This document shows, piece after piece, positions 1-6,354 of a stretch of 7,687 nucleotides of DNA. Position 1 is the stretch's first letter; each line of letters opens with the position of its first letter. This stretch comes from Candidatus Cloacimonadota bacterium (GTDB taxonomy: Bacteria; Cloacimonadota; Cloacimonadia; Cloacimonadales; TCS61): NCBI GenBank assembly GCA_018654125.1, contig JABIME010000363.1, positions 1 to 7,687 of the forward strand, read 5' to 3'. The position numbers were made by a program, and so were the translations under genes. The notes under the pieces are model-generated. The model was not told the origin of the DNA, did no database searches, and saw only the letters and a program-made list of their open reading frames with translations.

Positions 1-1047
1 AGAATCTAGATTTTCTATAATCACAGTTAATAATTTCATCAGTTCATCAAAATCATCCATAGATGAAATGCAGTTATGACTATGCGCATAACGAACCGGA
101 ACTCCAAGGACTATTGTAGGGATTCCACGGTTTGCTACATGAAATTGCCTGCCATCTGTTCCACCGCCTTTACGGACAGTTAGTTGAATTTTTATTTCAT
201 TATTGTTAGCGCATTCAACTATATAATCCTTTAATTCTCTTTTAACTATCATCGTAGGATCGAATAAGCGAACATGGGCACCTTTGCCAACTCCTGTTTG
301 AGATGTGTAAGGAATTCCAGGAATATCATCTGCAGGTGCACCCTCTAAAACAATACATACATCAGCATCGGTATAATTTGCAATTGTACTTGCACCACGA
401 GTTCCAACTTCCTCCTGCACACTTCCAACACAATAAACAGTATTTGGATGTTCCGTTTGTGCAAGTATCTTACCTATCTCGATAACTGCCGCAACTCCTG
501 ATCTGTCATCAAATGCTTTAGAGAACATTCTTCTATTTTTTTCGCTATAATGGAAATTAGTTACCGGTACAATTTGATCACCAAGTTGAATTCCAAAATT
601 ATTTTCTACATCTTCTTTTGAAATTGCTCCAATATCCACAAACATACTATTGATCTCTGGTTTAACATCTTGTCTGTTTTTTAAAAAGTGTACCGGAACA
701 GCACCAATAATTCCGGGATATTTTTCCCCTTTAGAATTTATTACATCAACTGGAGATGAAAGAAGTGTATTAGGATTCCAGCCACCAATATTTTGAAGTC
801 TTAGAAATCCACTTGGTAAAATATCTGCCACTATAAAACCGATCTCATCCATATGTGCTACGAACATGATCTTCGGACTATCTTTTTTCCCTTTATATTC
901 AAAACAAATTGATCCCATGTTATCTTTACTAGAAGATGTATATCCATTCAATTCTTCTCTCATTATCTCAGAGATCTTACTTTCGCTTCCGGAAATTCCT
1001 GATTCAAGTGTTAATCTTTTTAATAATTCTTTTCTATCGGTTTTCAA
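1..1047 (-). CDS. M42 family metallo-aminopeptidase (3' end beyond window)
   Basis: A cytosolic, dinuclear-metal aminopeptidase of the M42 (glutamyl aminopeptidase/TET, FrvX-like) family, expected to trim peptides from the N-terminus. I translated 349 codons with no stop, so only the last few residues are outside the window (the family is about 340-360 aa). All expected metal ligands and catalytic residues are visible: His65 and Asp67 in A-H-M-D-E, Asp180 in F-D-D-R-S-G, Glu212-Glu213 in Q-E-E-V-G, Glu235, and His322 in Y-A-H-S-H. The Gly-rich K-G-G-G-T-D stretch near residue 293 is also typical. The start is a TTG at 1047, chosen because a perfect AGGAGG lies just upstream and no ATG is available nearby. 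It follows the CcdA-like gene by 8 nt, so the two are probably translationally coupled. There is no signal peptide. A functional link to the ferredoxin genes upstream is not evident. Confidence 0.93.
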   Translation of the reverse strand, partial: MKTDRKELLKRLTLESGISGSESKISEIMREELNGYTSSSKDNMGSICFEYKGKKDSPKIMFVAHMDEIGFIVADILPSGFLRLQNIGGWNPNTLLSSPVDVINSKGEKYPGIIGAVPVHFLKNRQDVKPEINSMFVDIGAISKEDVENNFGIQLGDQIVPVTNFHYSEKNRRMFSKAFDDRSGVAAVIEIGKILAQTEHPNTVYCVGSVQEEVGTRGASTIANYTDADVCIVLEGAPADDIPGIPYTSQTGVGKGAHVRLFDPTMIVKRELKDYIVECANNNEIKIQLTVRKGGGTDGRQFHVANRGIPTIVLGVPVRYAHSHNCISSMDDFDELMKLLTVIIENLDS

Positions 1048-1058
1048 TGTTCCTCCTA
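1048..1058 (-). promoter_or_regulatory. Shine-Dalgarno overlapping the upstream stop codon; decides TTG start
   Basis: On the minus strand the upstream gene's stop TAG runs directly into AGGAGG (TAGGAGG), followed by AACA and then TTG. This strong ribosome-binding site decides the non-ATG start of the M42 peptidase and suggests termination-reinitiation coupling. Confidence 0.8.
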
Positions 1059-2051
1059 ATGTTTATGAGAACCTTCTTCTTTCTCAATAAATTCCCAATG
1101 CAGATGAGTTCTAGTTTTAAAAGTATAGAATTTCATGAATTTAAGCATTCTGGATAGATCATAGTCCGGTTCAACTTGGAAATAATCATAGTTATCAAAA
1201 CTCTCATTTAGAATTGAGGAATCGATAACCAAGACAGTTTCAGACAACTTATTTATAGAATCAAGTATAGTTTTATTATATTGAAAATAATGAACACTAC
1301 TTGGAGTATAATTTATAAGGGAATCCTGTAATGTTTTAAAATATGTAGAATTTTCTTCAGAAGCAATAACCGCTAATGGAATATTAGGATTAAATGCCTC
1401 AACCAATCGAGATGGTTGAGCATCCAATTTTTTATGTTCATAATAATGAACTAATCCCTTTACACCACTAAATGTAAACCATATCGCAACAAGTATAGAA
1501 GCATATTGAGCAACCATTTTCATTTTGCTTACTTTAGAGATCTGACCTATAAATGCCAGTGGAAGTAGGAAGATAGATGTTCCGAAGAAAAATCCAAGAA
1601 ACAGCATCATACCACTGAATGCTCCACCTAGATCTACAGCTTTAGAAAGTGCAATAAGGAATGAAGGGCAGAAATTTATACCTGTAAGTATTCCTAAAAT
1701 AATACCACTTTGAGTGAATCTTGCCATTTTTGGAACATGACAACTTTTTGCTTTCTTATTTGTTCTAACAGCCGAGAGTACAAGATAAGCTGACAATAAA
1801 ATATAGGCAATTGAAGTAAATAATTCACGGTTTACGGAAGCAATTTGAGCACCAGTATAGCCGGCTATTGCGCCAAATGCCAAGTATGAAACAAATCTAC
1901 CAGCAGAAATTTCCAATACTGCATATATGCTTTTACTTAATTTTCTATCTTCTGAAATTAAGTATGGAAGATAAATTGGAGAACAGGTAACAAGACATGC
2001 TGTTCCAGTTGTTAAACCAAGAATTACGCCTTCTACTAGTGTTTTAATCAC
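1056..2051 (-). CDS. CcdA/DsbD-like (LysE/TauE-type) membrane protein with C-terminal extracytoplasmic domain
   Basis: A 331-aa polytopic membrane protein that probably carries reducing equivalents (thiol/disulfide) from the cytoplasm to the periplasm. Six hydrophobic segments lie near residues 7-31, 43-66, 77-96, 114-136, 143-169 and 178-201. Helix 1 contains C19 and C23 (C-S-P-I-Y-L-P) and helix 4 contains C128 (N-F-C-P-S-F). These match the paired Cys-Pro sites of CcdA and the DsbD membrane domain. Basic loops between helices 1-2, 3-4 (which also holds C104) and 5-6 place those loops in the cytoplasm and both ends outside. The C-terminal domain, about residues 210-331, looks alpha/beta, has no CxxC, and ends in a His-rich stretch (H316, H318, H329, H331); I do not recognise it. 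The start is GTG at 2051, preceded by GAGGG; the overlapping ATG reads straight into TGA. It lies 15 nt after the barrel gene. A sulfite-exporter-like TauE/SafE annotation is the main alternative, since these families share a fold. Confidence 0.72.
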   Translation of the reverse strand: MIKTLVEGVILGLTTGTACLVTCSPIYLPYLISEDRKLSKSIYAVLEISAGRFVSYLAFGAIAGYTGAQIASVNRELFTSIAYILLSAYLVLSAVRTNKKAKSCHVPKMARFTQSGIILGILTGINFCPSFLIALSKAVDLGGAFSGMMLFLGFFFGTSIFLLPLAFIGQISKVSKMKMVAQYASILVAIWFTFSGVKGLVHYYEHKKLDAQPSRLVEAFNPNIPLAVIASEENSTYFKTLQDSLINYTPSSVHYFQYNKTILDSINKLSETVLVIDSSILNESFDNYDYFQVEPDYDLSRMLKFMKFYTFKTRTHLHWEFIEKEEGSHKH

Positions 2052-2066
2052 ATTCCCTCTAGTTTA

Positions 2067-3317
2067 TTAAAAGATTATTGTAGAGCCTATGAATATAAGA
2101 TTCTGCTTATGAATACCATAGTAATCTATAAACTCATCTTTAATCCAAATCGACTGTAAGTTGCTCATAAAATACTCCATCTTTAGTGAATATGAAGTAA
2201 ATAGATCAAGTGAATATTTTATATTTGCAGTTGAATAAAATCCTTTATATAGATGCTGATTTTGTTCTATAAAGCCAAGTGTTCCATGATTTTCAGGATT
2301 TAATTTTATTCCTGCTAAAATGTATGAATTATTTAGATTTCCTAAAGAATAGGAATACATTGCATGAACCCTGAGCATATTAGAAACTCTATATACTTTT
2401 GATGTTTCTTCATCGTAACATGATCGATTTATGTAGGAAACAAACCCTGATACACCATTCCCAAATCTTTTTGAATAACGAATTTGTGTTACCATATTAT
2501 GGTCTTGTTCGTCATTAATTATTTCGGAAATATTATTGTAATATTGAACTTCTGCTTTAAATGAACTAAAGAGATCAATGTTGTTGTCATATTGAAAACC
2601 TCCACCCAAACTTTTCATATCGTACACACTTGATTGATTAAGATCATCTTTGTAATATAACCTGCTGAATACGGTTAGATGATTGGTTATTTGATAGGAA
2701 AGTTTTGCATTTGTATAGCTATCGTAGTCGCTTGCGTTGCTCGTTTCTAATTCATCATCATCATCACGAAAGGTAGTCACATCATCTTCCAGAACGATAT
2801 ATTTATATTCTAGATCTCGTAAGCTGGAATAAAAACTGAAGTTAAATTTACCAATATTTTGCCTAAAATGTAGTACCGCGCTGTTAACCATCTGCTTCTG
2901 TGTATTTTGTGCAATTCCAGGTAAAATTAAATATTTTGTTTCTCCTGAGTTAAAATAGCGATTGTTTAATTTTAATTTTAAATAAGTAGTTTCATGCTTA
3001 TAAAGTACGCCAAATTTCAGATCATTTGTTAAGAAAGAATTACGACGTTCATGGCTCTTCTCAGAAAAGAAAATATCATCAGTAATGCTAAATGAAATCT
3101 TATCACTTATCTTTCCTGACAATTCATGTTCATATTGCAAGCCAAATTTGCCTTCAGTATTTATCTTATCAGCATCTTGAGATGCTCCTGTTACAATTTC
3201 AATATCATTCTGGGCATCTGTCATAAAATATCTTAATGAGAATTGTGACCAGTTTGTTAATGAATATATTGGAGAAAGTAAAATAAAGAATAGTGATAAT
3301 ATAATTATTTTTCTCAT
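2067..3317 (-). CDS. Putative outer-membrane beta-barrel protein, function unknown
   Basis: I do not recognise the family. The 416-aa product starts with a basic N-terminus and hydrophobic segment (about residues 3-19), a Sec signal peptide with likely cleavage near S19. The remainder is a long run of alternating polar/hydrophobic, aromatic-rich strands separated by acidic or Asn-rich turns (for example an Asp/Glu cluster around residues 185-196). The last residue is Phe preceded by alternating hydrophobics, the usual signal for outer-membrane insertion by BAM. There is one cysteine and no obvious cofactor site. I chose ATG 3317 rather than the in-frame ATG at 3344, because AAAGGAG sits 8 nt before it and the result begins directly with the signal peptide; the longer version would put nine polar residues in front and start inside the preceding gene. 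It is 13 nt after the lipoprotein ferredoxin gene. Context suggests a porin-like or conduit role, but that is inference. Confidence 0.72.
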   Translation of the reverse strand: MRKIIILSLFFILLSPIYSLTNWSQFSLRYFMTDAQNDIEIVTGASQDADKINTEGKFGLQYEHELSGKISDKISFSITDDIFFSEKSHERRNSFLTNDLKFGVLYKHETTYLKLKLNNRYFNSGETKYLILPGIAQNTQKQMVNSAVLHFRQNIGKFNFSFYSSLRDLEYKYIVLEDDVTTFRDDDDELETSNASDYDSYTNAKLSYQITNHLTVFSRLYYKDDLNQSSVYDMKSLGGGFQYDNNIDLFSSFKAEVQYYNNISEIINDEQDHNMVTQIRYSKRFGNGVSGFVSYINRSCYDEETSKVYRVSNMLRVHAMYSYSLGNLNNSYILAGIKLNPENHGTLGFIEQNQHLYKGFYSTANIKYSLDLFTSYSLKMEYFMSNLQSIWIKDEFIDYYGIHKQNLIFIGSTIIF

Positions 3318-3330
3318 ATTATTATCTCCT

Positions 3331-3576
3331 TTAATGAATGGCATCTTCGGGGCAGATCACAATACACTTACCACATTGATTACATTTGGTCTGATCTATT
3401 ATTGCTTTACCGTCTTCACCAATCTCAATCGCATCAATTGGACAAATAGCAATGCAGGCTCCACAAGAATTACAGGCAGATTTATCTACATTATACTCCG
3501 GATTACTTACTTTATCGCAGCCAATATAAATTAGAATCATCACAATAAGCGTTAACAAAATCCAGATTTTTTTCAT
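3331..3576 (-). CDS. Lipoprotein 2[4Fe-4S] ferredoxin
   Basis: An 81-aa exported electron carrier. Residues 1-19 are a lipoprotein signal peptide with a lipobox-like Y-I-G-C, so C20 is the predicted lipidated residue; Asp21 follows, which in the E. coli Lol system would favour retention in the inner membrane. After a short linker comes a bacterial-type dicluster ferredoxin. Cluster I uses C35, C38, C41 and C45, cluster II C65, C68, C71 and C75, both with the canonical CxxCxxCxxxCP spacing and the pseudo-twofold D-A-I pairs. There is no twin-arginine motif. The ATG overlaps the stop of the preceding small ferredoxin gene by 4 bp (ATGA), and AGGA lies about 7 nt upstream. The D-G-K-A-I-I-D segment is shared with its upstream neighbour, suggesting tandem duplication. 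The ferredoxin fold is certain; extracytoplasmic cluster assembly is inferred. Confidence 0.9.
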   Translation of the reverse strand: MKKIWILLTLIVMILIYIGCDKVSNPEYNVDKSACNSCGACIAICPIDAIEIGEDGKAIIDQTKCNQCGKCIVICPEDAIH

Positions 3577-3815
3577 TTGTTTTTCCTTATCGCTTTATAT
3601 GTACAGCTGGTTATACATATTTCACAGTCAATACATAACTCTGCATCTATAATTGCTTTCCCATCAACAACTTCTATTGCATTCGTTGGGCAAACTCCAA
3701 TACAATCAGTACACCCAACACAAGAATTAGATTCCACAAATATGTTGCTTTTTGAAATTGCAAAAAGTGAAATTGCAACTAAAATAATTATAACAATTAA
3801 TAACTTTATTTTCAT
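3573..3815 (-). CDS. Exported or membrane-anchored 2[4Fe-4S] ferredoxin
   Basis: An 80-aa small electron carrier. A strongly hydrophobic N-terminus (residues 3-20, preceded by only M-K and one more Lys) acts as signal peptide or uncleaved anchor; A-I-S near residue 21 could be a signal peptidase I site. There is no lipobox Cys. Cluster I ligands are C32, C35, C38 and C42 followed by Pro. Cluster II ligands are C61, C64, C67 and C71 followed by Thr instead of the usual Pro. A TGA lies in frame three codons upstream, so ATG 3815 is the only credible start; GAGG is 4 nt before it. It overlaps the next gene by 4 bp and is probably the first gene of a five-gene unit running to the window edge. The two small ferredoxins resemble each other in length and layout, but their export signals differ, suggesting different membrane placement. 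Confidence 0.88.
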   Translation of the reverse strand: MKIKLLIVIIILVAISLFAISKSNIFVESNSCVGCTDCIGVCPTNAIEVVDGKAIIDAELCIDCEICITSCTYKAIRKNK

Positions 3816-3839
3816 TTTACCTCATACATAAACACAATT

Positions 3840-3868
3840 ATTTTTAATGTGTTTTGTTAGGTTGCCAA
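3840..3868 (-). promoter_or_regulatory. Candidate promoter for the small-ferredoxin/barrel/CcdA-like unit
   Basis: On the minus strand, TTGGCA (3863-3868) is followed after 17 nt by AAAAAT (3840-3845), matching five and four positions of the sigma-70 boxes. Transcription would begin near 3833, about 18 nt upstream of the first ATG, leaving room for the GAGG ribosome-binding site. The AT-rich background makes chance matches common. Confidence 0.35.
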
Positions 3869-3874
3869 AACACA
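3848..3874. repeat. Perfect 9-bp inverted repeat in the 140-nt intergenic gap (possible operator)
   Basis: TGTGTTTTG (3848-3856) and CAAAACACA (3866-3874) are exact reverse complements separated by 9 nt. The repeat overlaps the candidate -35 box and spacer, as an operator would. A further half-site AACACA at 3831-3836 can pair with TGTGTT at 3848-3853, giving alternating half-sites. No U-tract follows on either strand, so it is not a classical terminator. The rest of the 3816-3955 gap shows no gene. Confidence 0.45.
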
Positions 3875-3955
3875 CAAAGCTCTATTCGATTTTTTCTCAA
3901 ACAAGATAGATATGTCATTTTATTTTGCAAAGCCAACACTATATATTTGAGTTAC

Positions 3956-5752
3956 TTAATATGCAACAACTGCTCTATATATCAAATTCCAGGGGCAGCT
4001 ACAATCACCGCAAGCAACGCATAGATCTGGGTCTATATATTTATAACCTGGTCCTTGCAAGATCGCATCATCATCACAGTCATAAATACAGTTACTACAA
4101 TTGTGACATGCTGCAGTATTTATTTGATATACTATTTTCCCTGCAGGTGAATTTGAAACCTGATTTTCATTGTTGTTCTCATCAAAAGCTTTTATAGCAA
4201 AATAATAGATCGTTGCAGCTTCCAACACATTCACATAACAATATTGGGAAGATCCTGCAATCTCCGGTTCTGGAGGATTATTAAAAACTACAGCACTTTC
4301 CCAGTTTGCTGATGTGATCTCTGAAGTAGAAAACCTTATCTCATAATGATCTGCAATTCCTTCTAATCCATTGTCACCTGGTGCAGTCCACATAATTTTA
4401 ATTGTACTCAAGTTAGATGTTGATCCTTCATAAACACTTAGATCTGTAATATCCGATGGTGAGATAACATCAACTATCAAGCTTGTGTTTGGAACATTAG
4501 AGATTGGTGAAATATTTTCAGCTTCATCAAATGCTCTAATTGCGAAATAGTAAGTGATTTCATGTTGCAAGCCTTCAACAATAAAATTTTGAGAAGTCCC
4601 TGCTTCTAATGGCCAGGGTGGACCATCAAGAAGTTCTGCATTTTCCCAATTAGCTTCCGTAATCTCTTCTTCAGCTATTTTGATCTCATAGATGTAGGCA
4701 GTTCCATCCAAACCATCATCACCTGGTGATGTCCATGTAAGTTCTATTATTTCATCGGTTGGAATAGCTTGTAGATCTGTAATAGCAGAGGGTGGTGTTT
4801 CATCCGGCAAATCGGTTGTTTGAGTTTGAGCAATATTAGAAAGCAATGAAATATTCTGGGCTTCATCAACCGCTTTTATACCAACAAAATATTCTGTAAC
4901 CGGTTCAAGTTCAATAATAGTCAGAGTTTCTTCATTTCCTGCTTCAGATGGAATGATACTCTGTTCATATTCTTCAATGCCATCCCAATTTTCATCTGTA
5001 ATATCTTCAGTATGCAATTTAATAATATAGGAATTTGATGTTCCGATATCTCCATCATCTCCAGGTGCTGTCCAGTTAAGCTGAAAAGAATTCATAGAAA
5101 TTGAACTTACAACAATATTATTAATCTGTGATGGCGGTTCTTCATCTATAATTTCACCCAATATTTGAACCTCTTCATAAGCAGGAGTTGAAGCTTGATC
5201 GAGTTCATCTAATGCTTTAATTTCCAATTTAACAAGCTCATTTGCAGGTAAATTTTGTAAATTCCAATTTTCTGTGATTCCAGCATTTTGTGGTAATGTT
5301 GGAATAAATTCATTTTCTATTATCTGATCAGCAGAATCTTTTAGAACAAGCTTATATCTAAAGGCTCTGCCAAAAGTTGAGTCATCTCCTGTTGCAGTAA
5401 ATAGTATATTCATCTTCCCAATTGTATCGGAAGCTGCGATAATGTCATTTATCTGTGCTGGTTTAATATCATCAACATTTATTGTAAACGCATCATCTGG
5501 GCAAGTAAACAGATTTATACAGTCCATACATCCCGTACAAAGATCTGCATCGATATAAGCAGTTTGAGTTCGATTATCCAGTTTTATTGCATTTTCAGGG
5601 CAGTTGAAGAAATCAATACATTCCAAACAACTTGAACATGATGAATATTCTATGCGAGGTTGATTATTGTTTCCGGTAGTTTTGTCTAATGTGTCTGTAC
5701 AGCTTATTATTATGATTCCAATAAATAAAGATAATAATAATAGTTTTTTCAT
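3956..5752 (-). CDS. Lipoprotein with ferredoxin - 4x fibronectin III - ferredoxin architecture
   Basis: A 598-aa envelope protein predicted to carry four Fe-S clusters. Residues 1-17 form a lipoprotein signal with C18 as the lipidated Cys (I-I-S-C) and Thr19 after it, compatible with outer-membrane sorting. An N-terminal dicluster domain uses C39/C42/C45/C51 and C72/C75/C78/C84, both with CxxCxxC-x5-CP, two residues longer than usual. Four fibronectin-III-like domains follow, about 96-197 (degenerate), 205-314, 317-428 and 429-545; the last three share W-T-A/S-P-G-D-D/N-G, an I-T-x-x-N-W segment and Y-F-x-x-I-K/R-A. The C-terminal dicluster uses C549/C552/C555/C559 (Asp, not Pro, next) and C578/C581/C584/C586-Pro, with only one residue between the last two cysteines. 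AGGA lies 7 nt before the ATG. It is 18 nt after the gene encoding the exported Asp-variant ferredoxin. A spacer holding two redox heads apart is my inference; the family is not one I can name. Confidence 0.85.
   Translation of the reverse strand: MKKLLLLSLFIGIIIISCTDTLDKTTGNNNQPRIEYSSCSSCLECIDFFNCPENAIKLDNRTQTAYIDADLCTGCMDCINLFTCPDDAFTINVDDIKPAQINDIIAASDTIGKMNILFTATGDDSTFGRAFRYKLVLKDSADQIIENEFIPTLPQNAGITENWNLQNLPANELVKLEIKALDELDQASTPAYEEVQILGEIIDEEPPSQINNIVVSSISMNSFQLNWTAPGDDGDIGTSNSYIIKLHTEDITDENWDGIEEYEQSIIPSEAGNEETLTIIELEPVTEYFVGIKAVDEAQNISLLSNIAQTQTTDLPDETPPSAITDLQAIPTDEIIELTWTSPGDDGLDGTAYIYEIKIAEEEITEANWENAELLDGPPWPLEAGTSQNFIVEGLQHEITYYFAIRAFDEAENISPISNVPNTSLIVDVISPSDITDLSVYEGSTSNLSTIKIMWTAPGDNGLEGIADHYEIRFSTSEITSANWESAVVFNNPPEPEIAGSSQYCYVNVLEAATIYYFAIKAFDENNNENQVSNSPAGKIVYQINTAACHNCSNCIYDCDDDAILQGPGYKYIDPDLCVACGDCSCPWNLIYRAVVAY
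4118..5140 (-). repeat. Three divergent fibronectin III coding repeats
   Basis: Within the large ferredoxin lipoprotein, three units of about 110 codons (5140-4811, 4804-4469, 4468-4118) repeat the same order of motifs: P-P-S/S-P-S-x-I near the start, W-T-x-P-G-D-x-G, I-T-x-x-N-W, A-G, T-x-Y-F/Y-x-x-I-K/R-A and a closing S-N. DNA identity is limited to short stretches, so the duplications are old. A fourth, more diverged unit precedes them at 5162-5467. Confidence 0.8.
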
Positions 5753-5770
5753 TTGTTAATCCTAATAAAA

Positions 5771-6301
5771 TTATTCTACTTGCTTTATGGCACCAACAGG
5801 GCATCCCTTATATTTTTTACCATCACCTTCAAAACATATTCCGTCACCATCACATTTATCTGCATCAATAACAGCAACACCTTTTACCATTGTAATTGCT
5901 CCTTTTGGGCAAGGAGAAACACACAGCCTGCAACCTATACATTTATCTGCTTCTACATAATAAGGTTTAATCTTCCACAAGGCTTCTCCAGTCTCATCTC
6001 TGATCTTAAATTCTTTATCTGAAATCATTAAGGAATACACGATAAATTCATCTTCCTGCATAATCCCGGTAAGTGATAACTCCATTTTAGAAGTAAGTTC
6101 GATTTCGTTTTCTTTAAGGAATTCATCCGGCGCAAGCGACAGTTCTACAATATCTTCACCTGTATTTAGAAACCAGTTACCACCGATCTGTTTTAATTTA
6201 CCAGAATAGTTCGTTAATTCAATTTTGTTAGTTGATTGTGAAAAAACGTTGAATACAATTATCAACATAATTCCACTTATAATTATCCATTTTTTCTTCA
6301 T
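5771..6301 (-). CDS. Exported beta-domain plus ferredoxin protein with CxxDxxC second cluster
   Basis: A 176-aa protein with a Sec signal peptide (basic M-K-K-K, hydrophobic residues 5-20, likely cleavage after V-F-S at residue 21). Residues about 28-110 form a beta-rich domain, perhaps OB-like; I do not recognise it firmly. The C-terminal ferredoxin domain (113-176) has one canonical cluster motif, C121/C124/C127/C131-Pro. The second is altered: C150-x2-D153-x2-C156-x10-C167-Pro, where Asp replaces the second Cys and the spacing before the remote Cys is expanded. Asp at this place ligates the [4Fe-4S]/[3Fe-4S] cluster of Pyrococcus furiosus ferredoxin, so a cluster with special redox or lability properties is plausible. 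GGAG is 6 nt before the ATG. It lies between the NapH-like gene (53 nt upstream) and the large ferredoxin lipoprotein (18 nt downstream), which makes it a good candidate for the first periplasmic electron acceptor, by analogy with NapG. Confidence 0.87.
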   Translation of the reverse strand: MKKKWIIISGIMLIIVFNVFSQSTNKIELTNYSGKLKQIGGNWFLNTGEDIVELSLAPDEFLKENEIELTSKMELSLTGIMQEDEFIVYSLMISDKEFKIRDETGEALWKIKPYYVEADKCIGCRLCVSPCPKGAITMVKGVAVIDADKCDGDGICFEGDGKKYKGCPVGAIKQVE

Positions 6302-6317
6302 TTATCTCTCCATTTTT

Positions 6318-6346
6318 ATAATAGGTTATATTAATGCAATATTCAA
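6318..6346 (-). promoter_or_regulatory. Candidate sigma-70-type promoter ahead of the exported Asp-variant ferredoxin
   Basis: On the minus strand TTGAAT (6341-6346), a 17-nt spacer and TATTAT (6318-6323) fit sigma-70 boxes well. The start site would lie near 6311, just at the ribosome-binding site, so the leader would be very short. It could allow transcription independent of the NapH-like gene. AT-richness limits certainty. Confidence 0.35.
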
Positions 6347-6354
6347 TCCACAAA

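Noticed and set aside
866..1157. Two overlapping open frames on the plus strand
   Set aside because: They lie antisense to the well-supported M42 peptidase and the end of the CcdA-like gene and have low-complexity composition with no recognisable motif or ribosome-binding site.
3318..3344. Nine-residue longer start for the outer-membrane barrel
   Set aside because: The in-frame ATG at 3317 has a good AAAGGAG site 8 nt upstream and begins the signal peptide directly; the longer form would overlap the preceding gene and contain that site as coding sequence.
3848..3874. Inverted repeat as a rho-independent terminator
   Set aside because: The stem is only moderately GC-containing and neither strand has a U-run after it.
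3334..4197. Plus-strand open frames opposite the ferredoxin genes
   Set aside because: Their composition mirrors the antisense of Cys-rich and repeat coding sequence; the minus-strand frames carry unambiguous ferredoxin motifs.
4118..5467. CRISPR or other DNA-level repeat array
   Set aside because: The repetition is at protein-domain level (fibronectin III), with about 110-codon units and only short shared DNA stretches.
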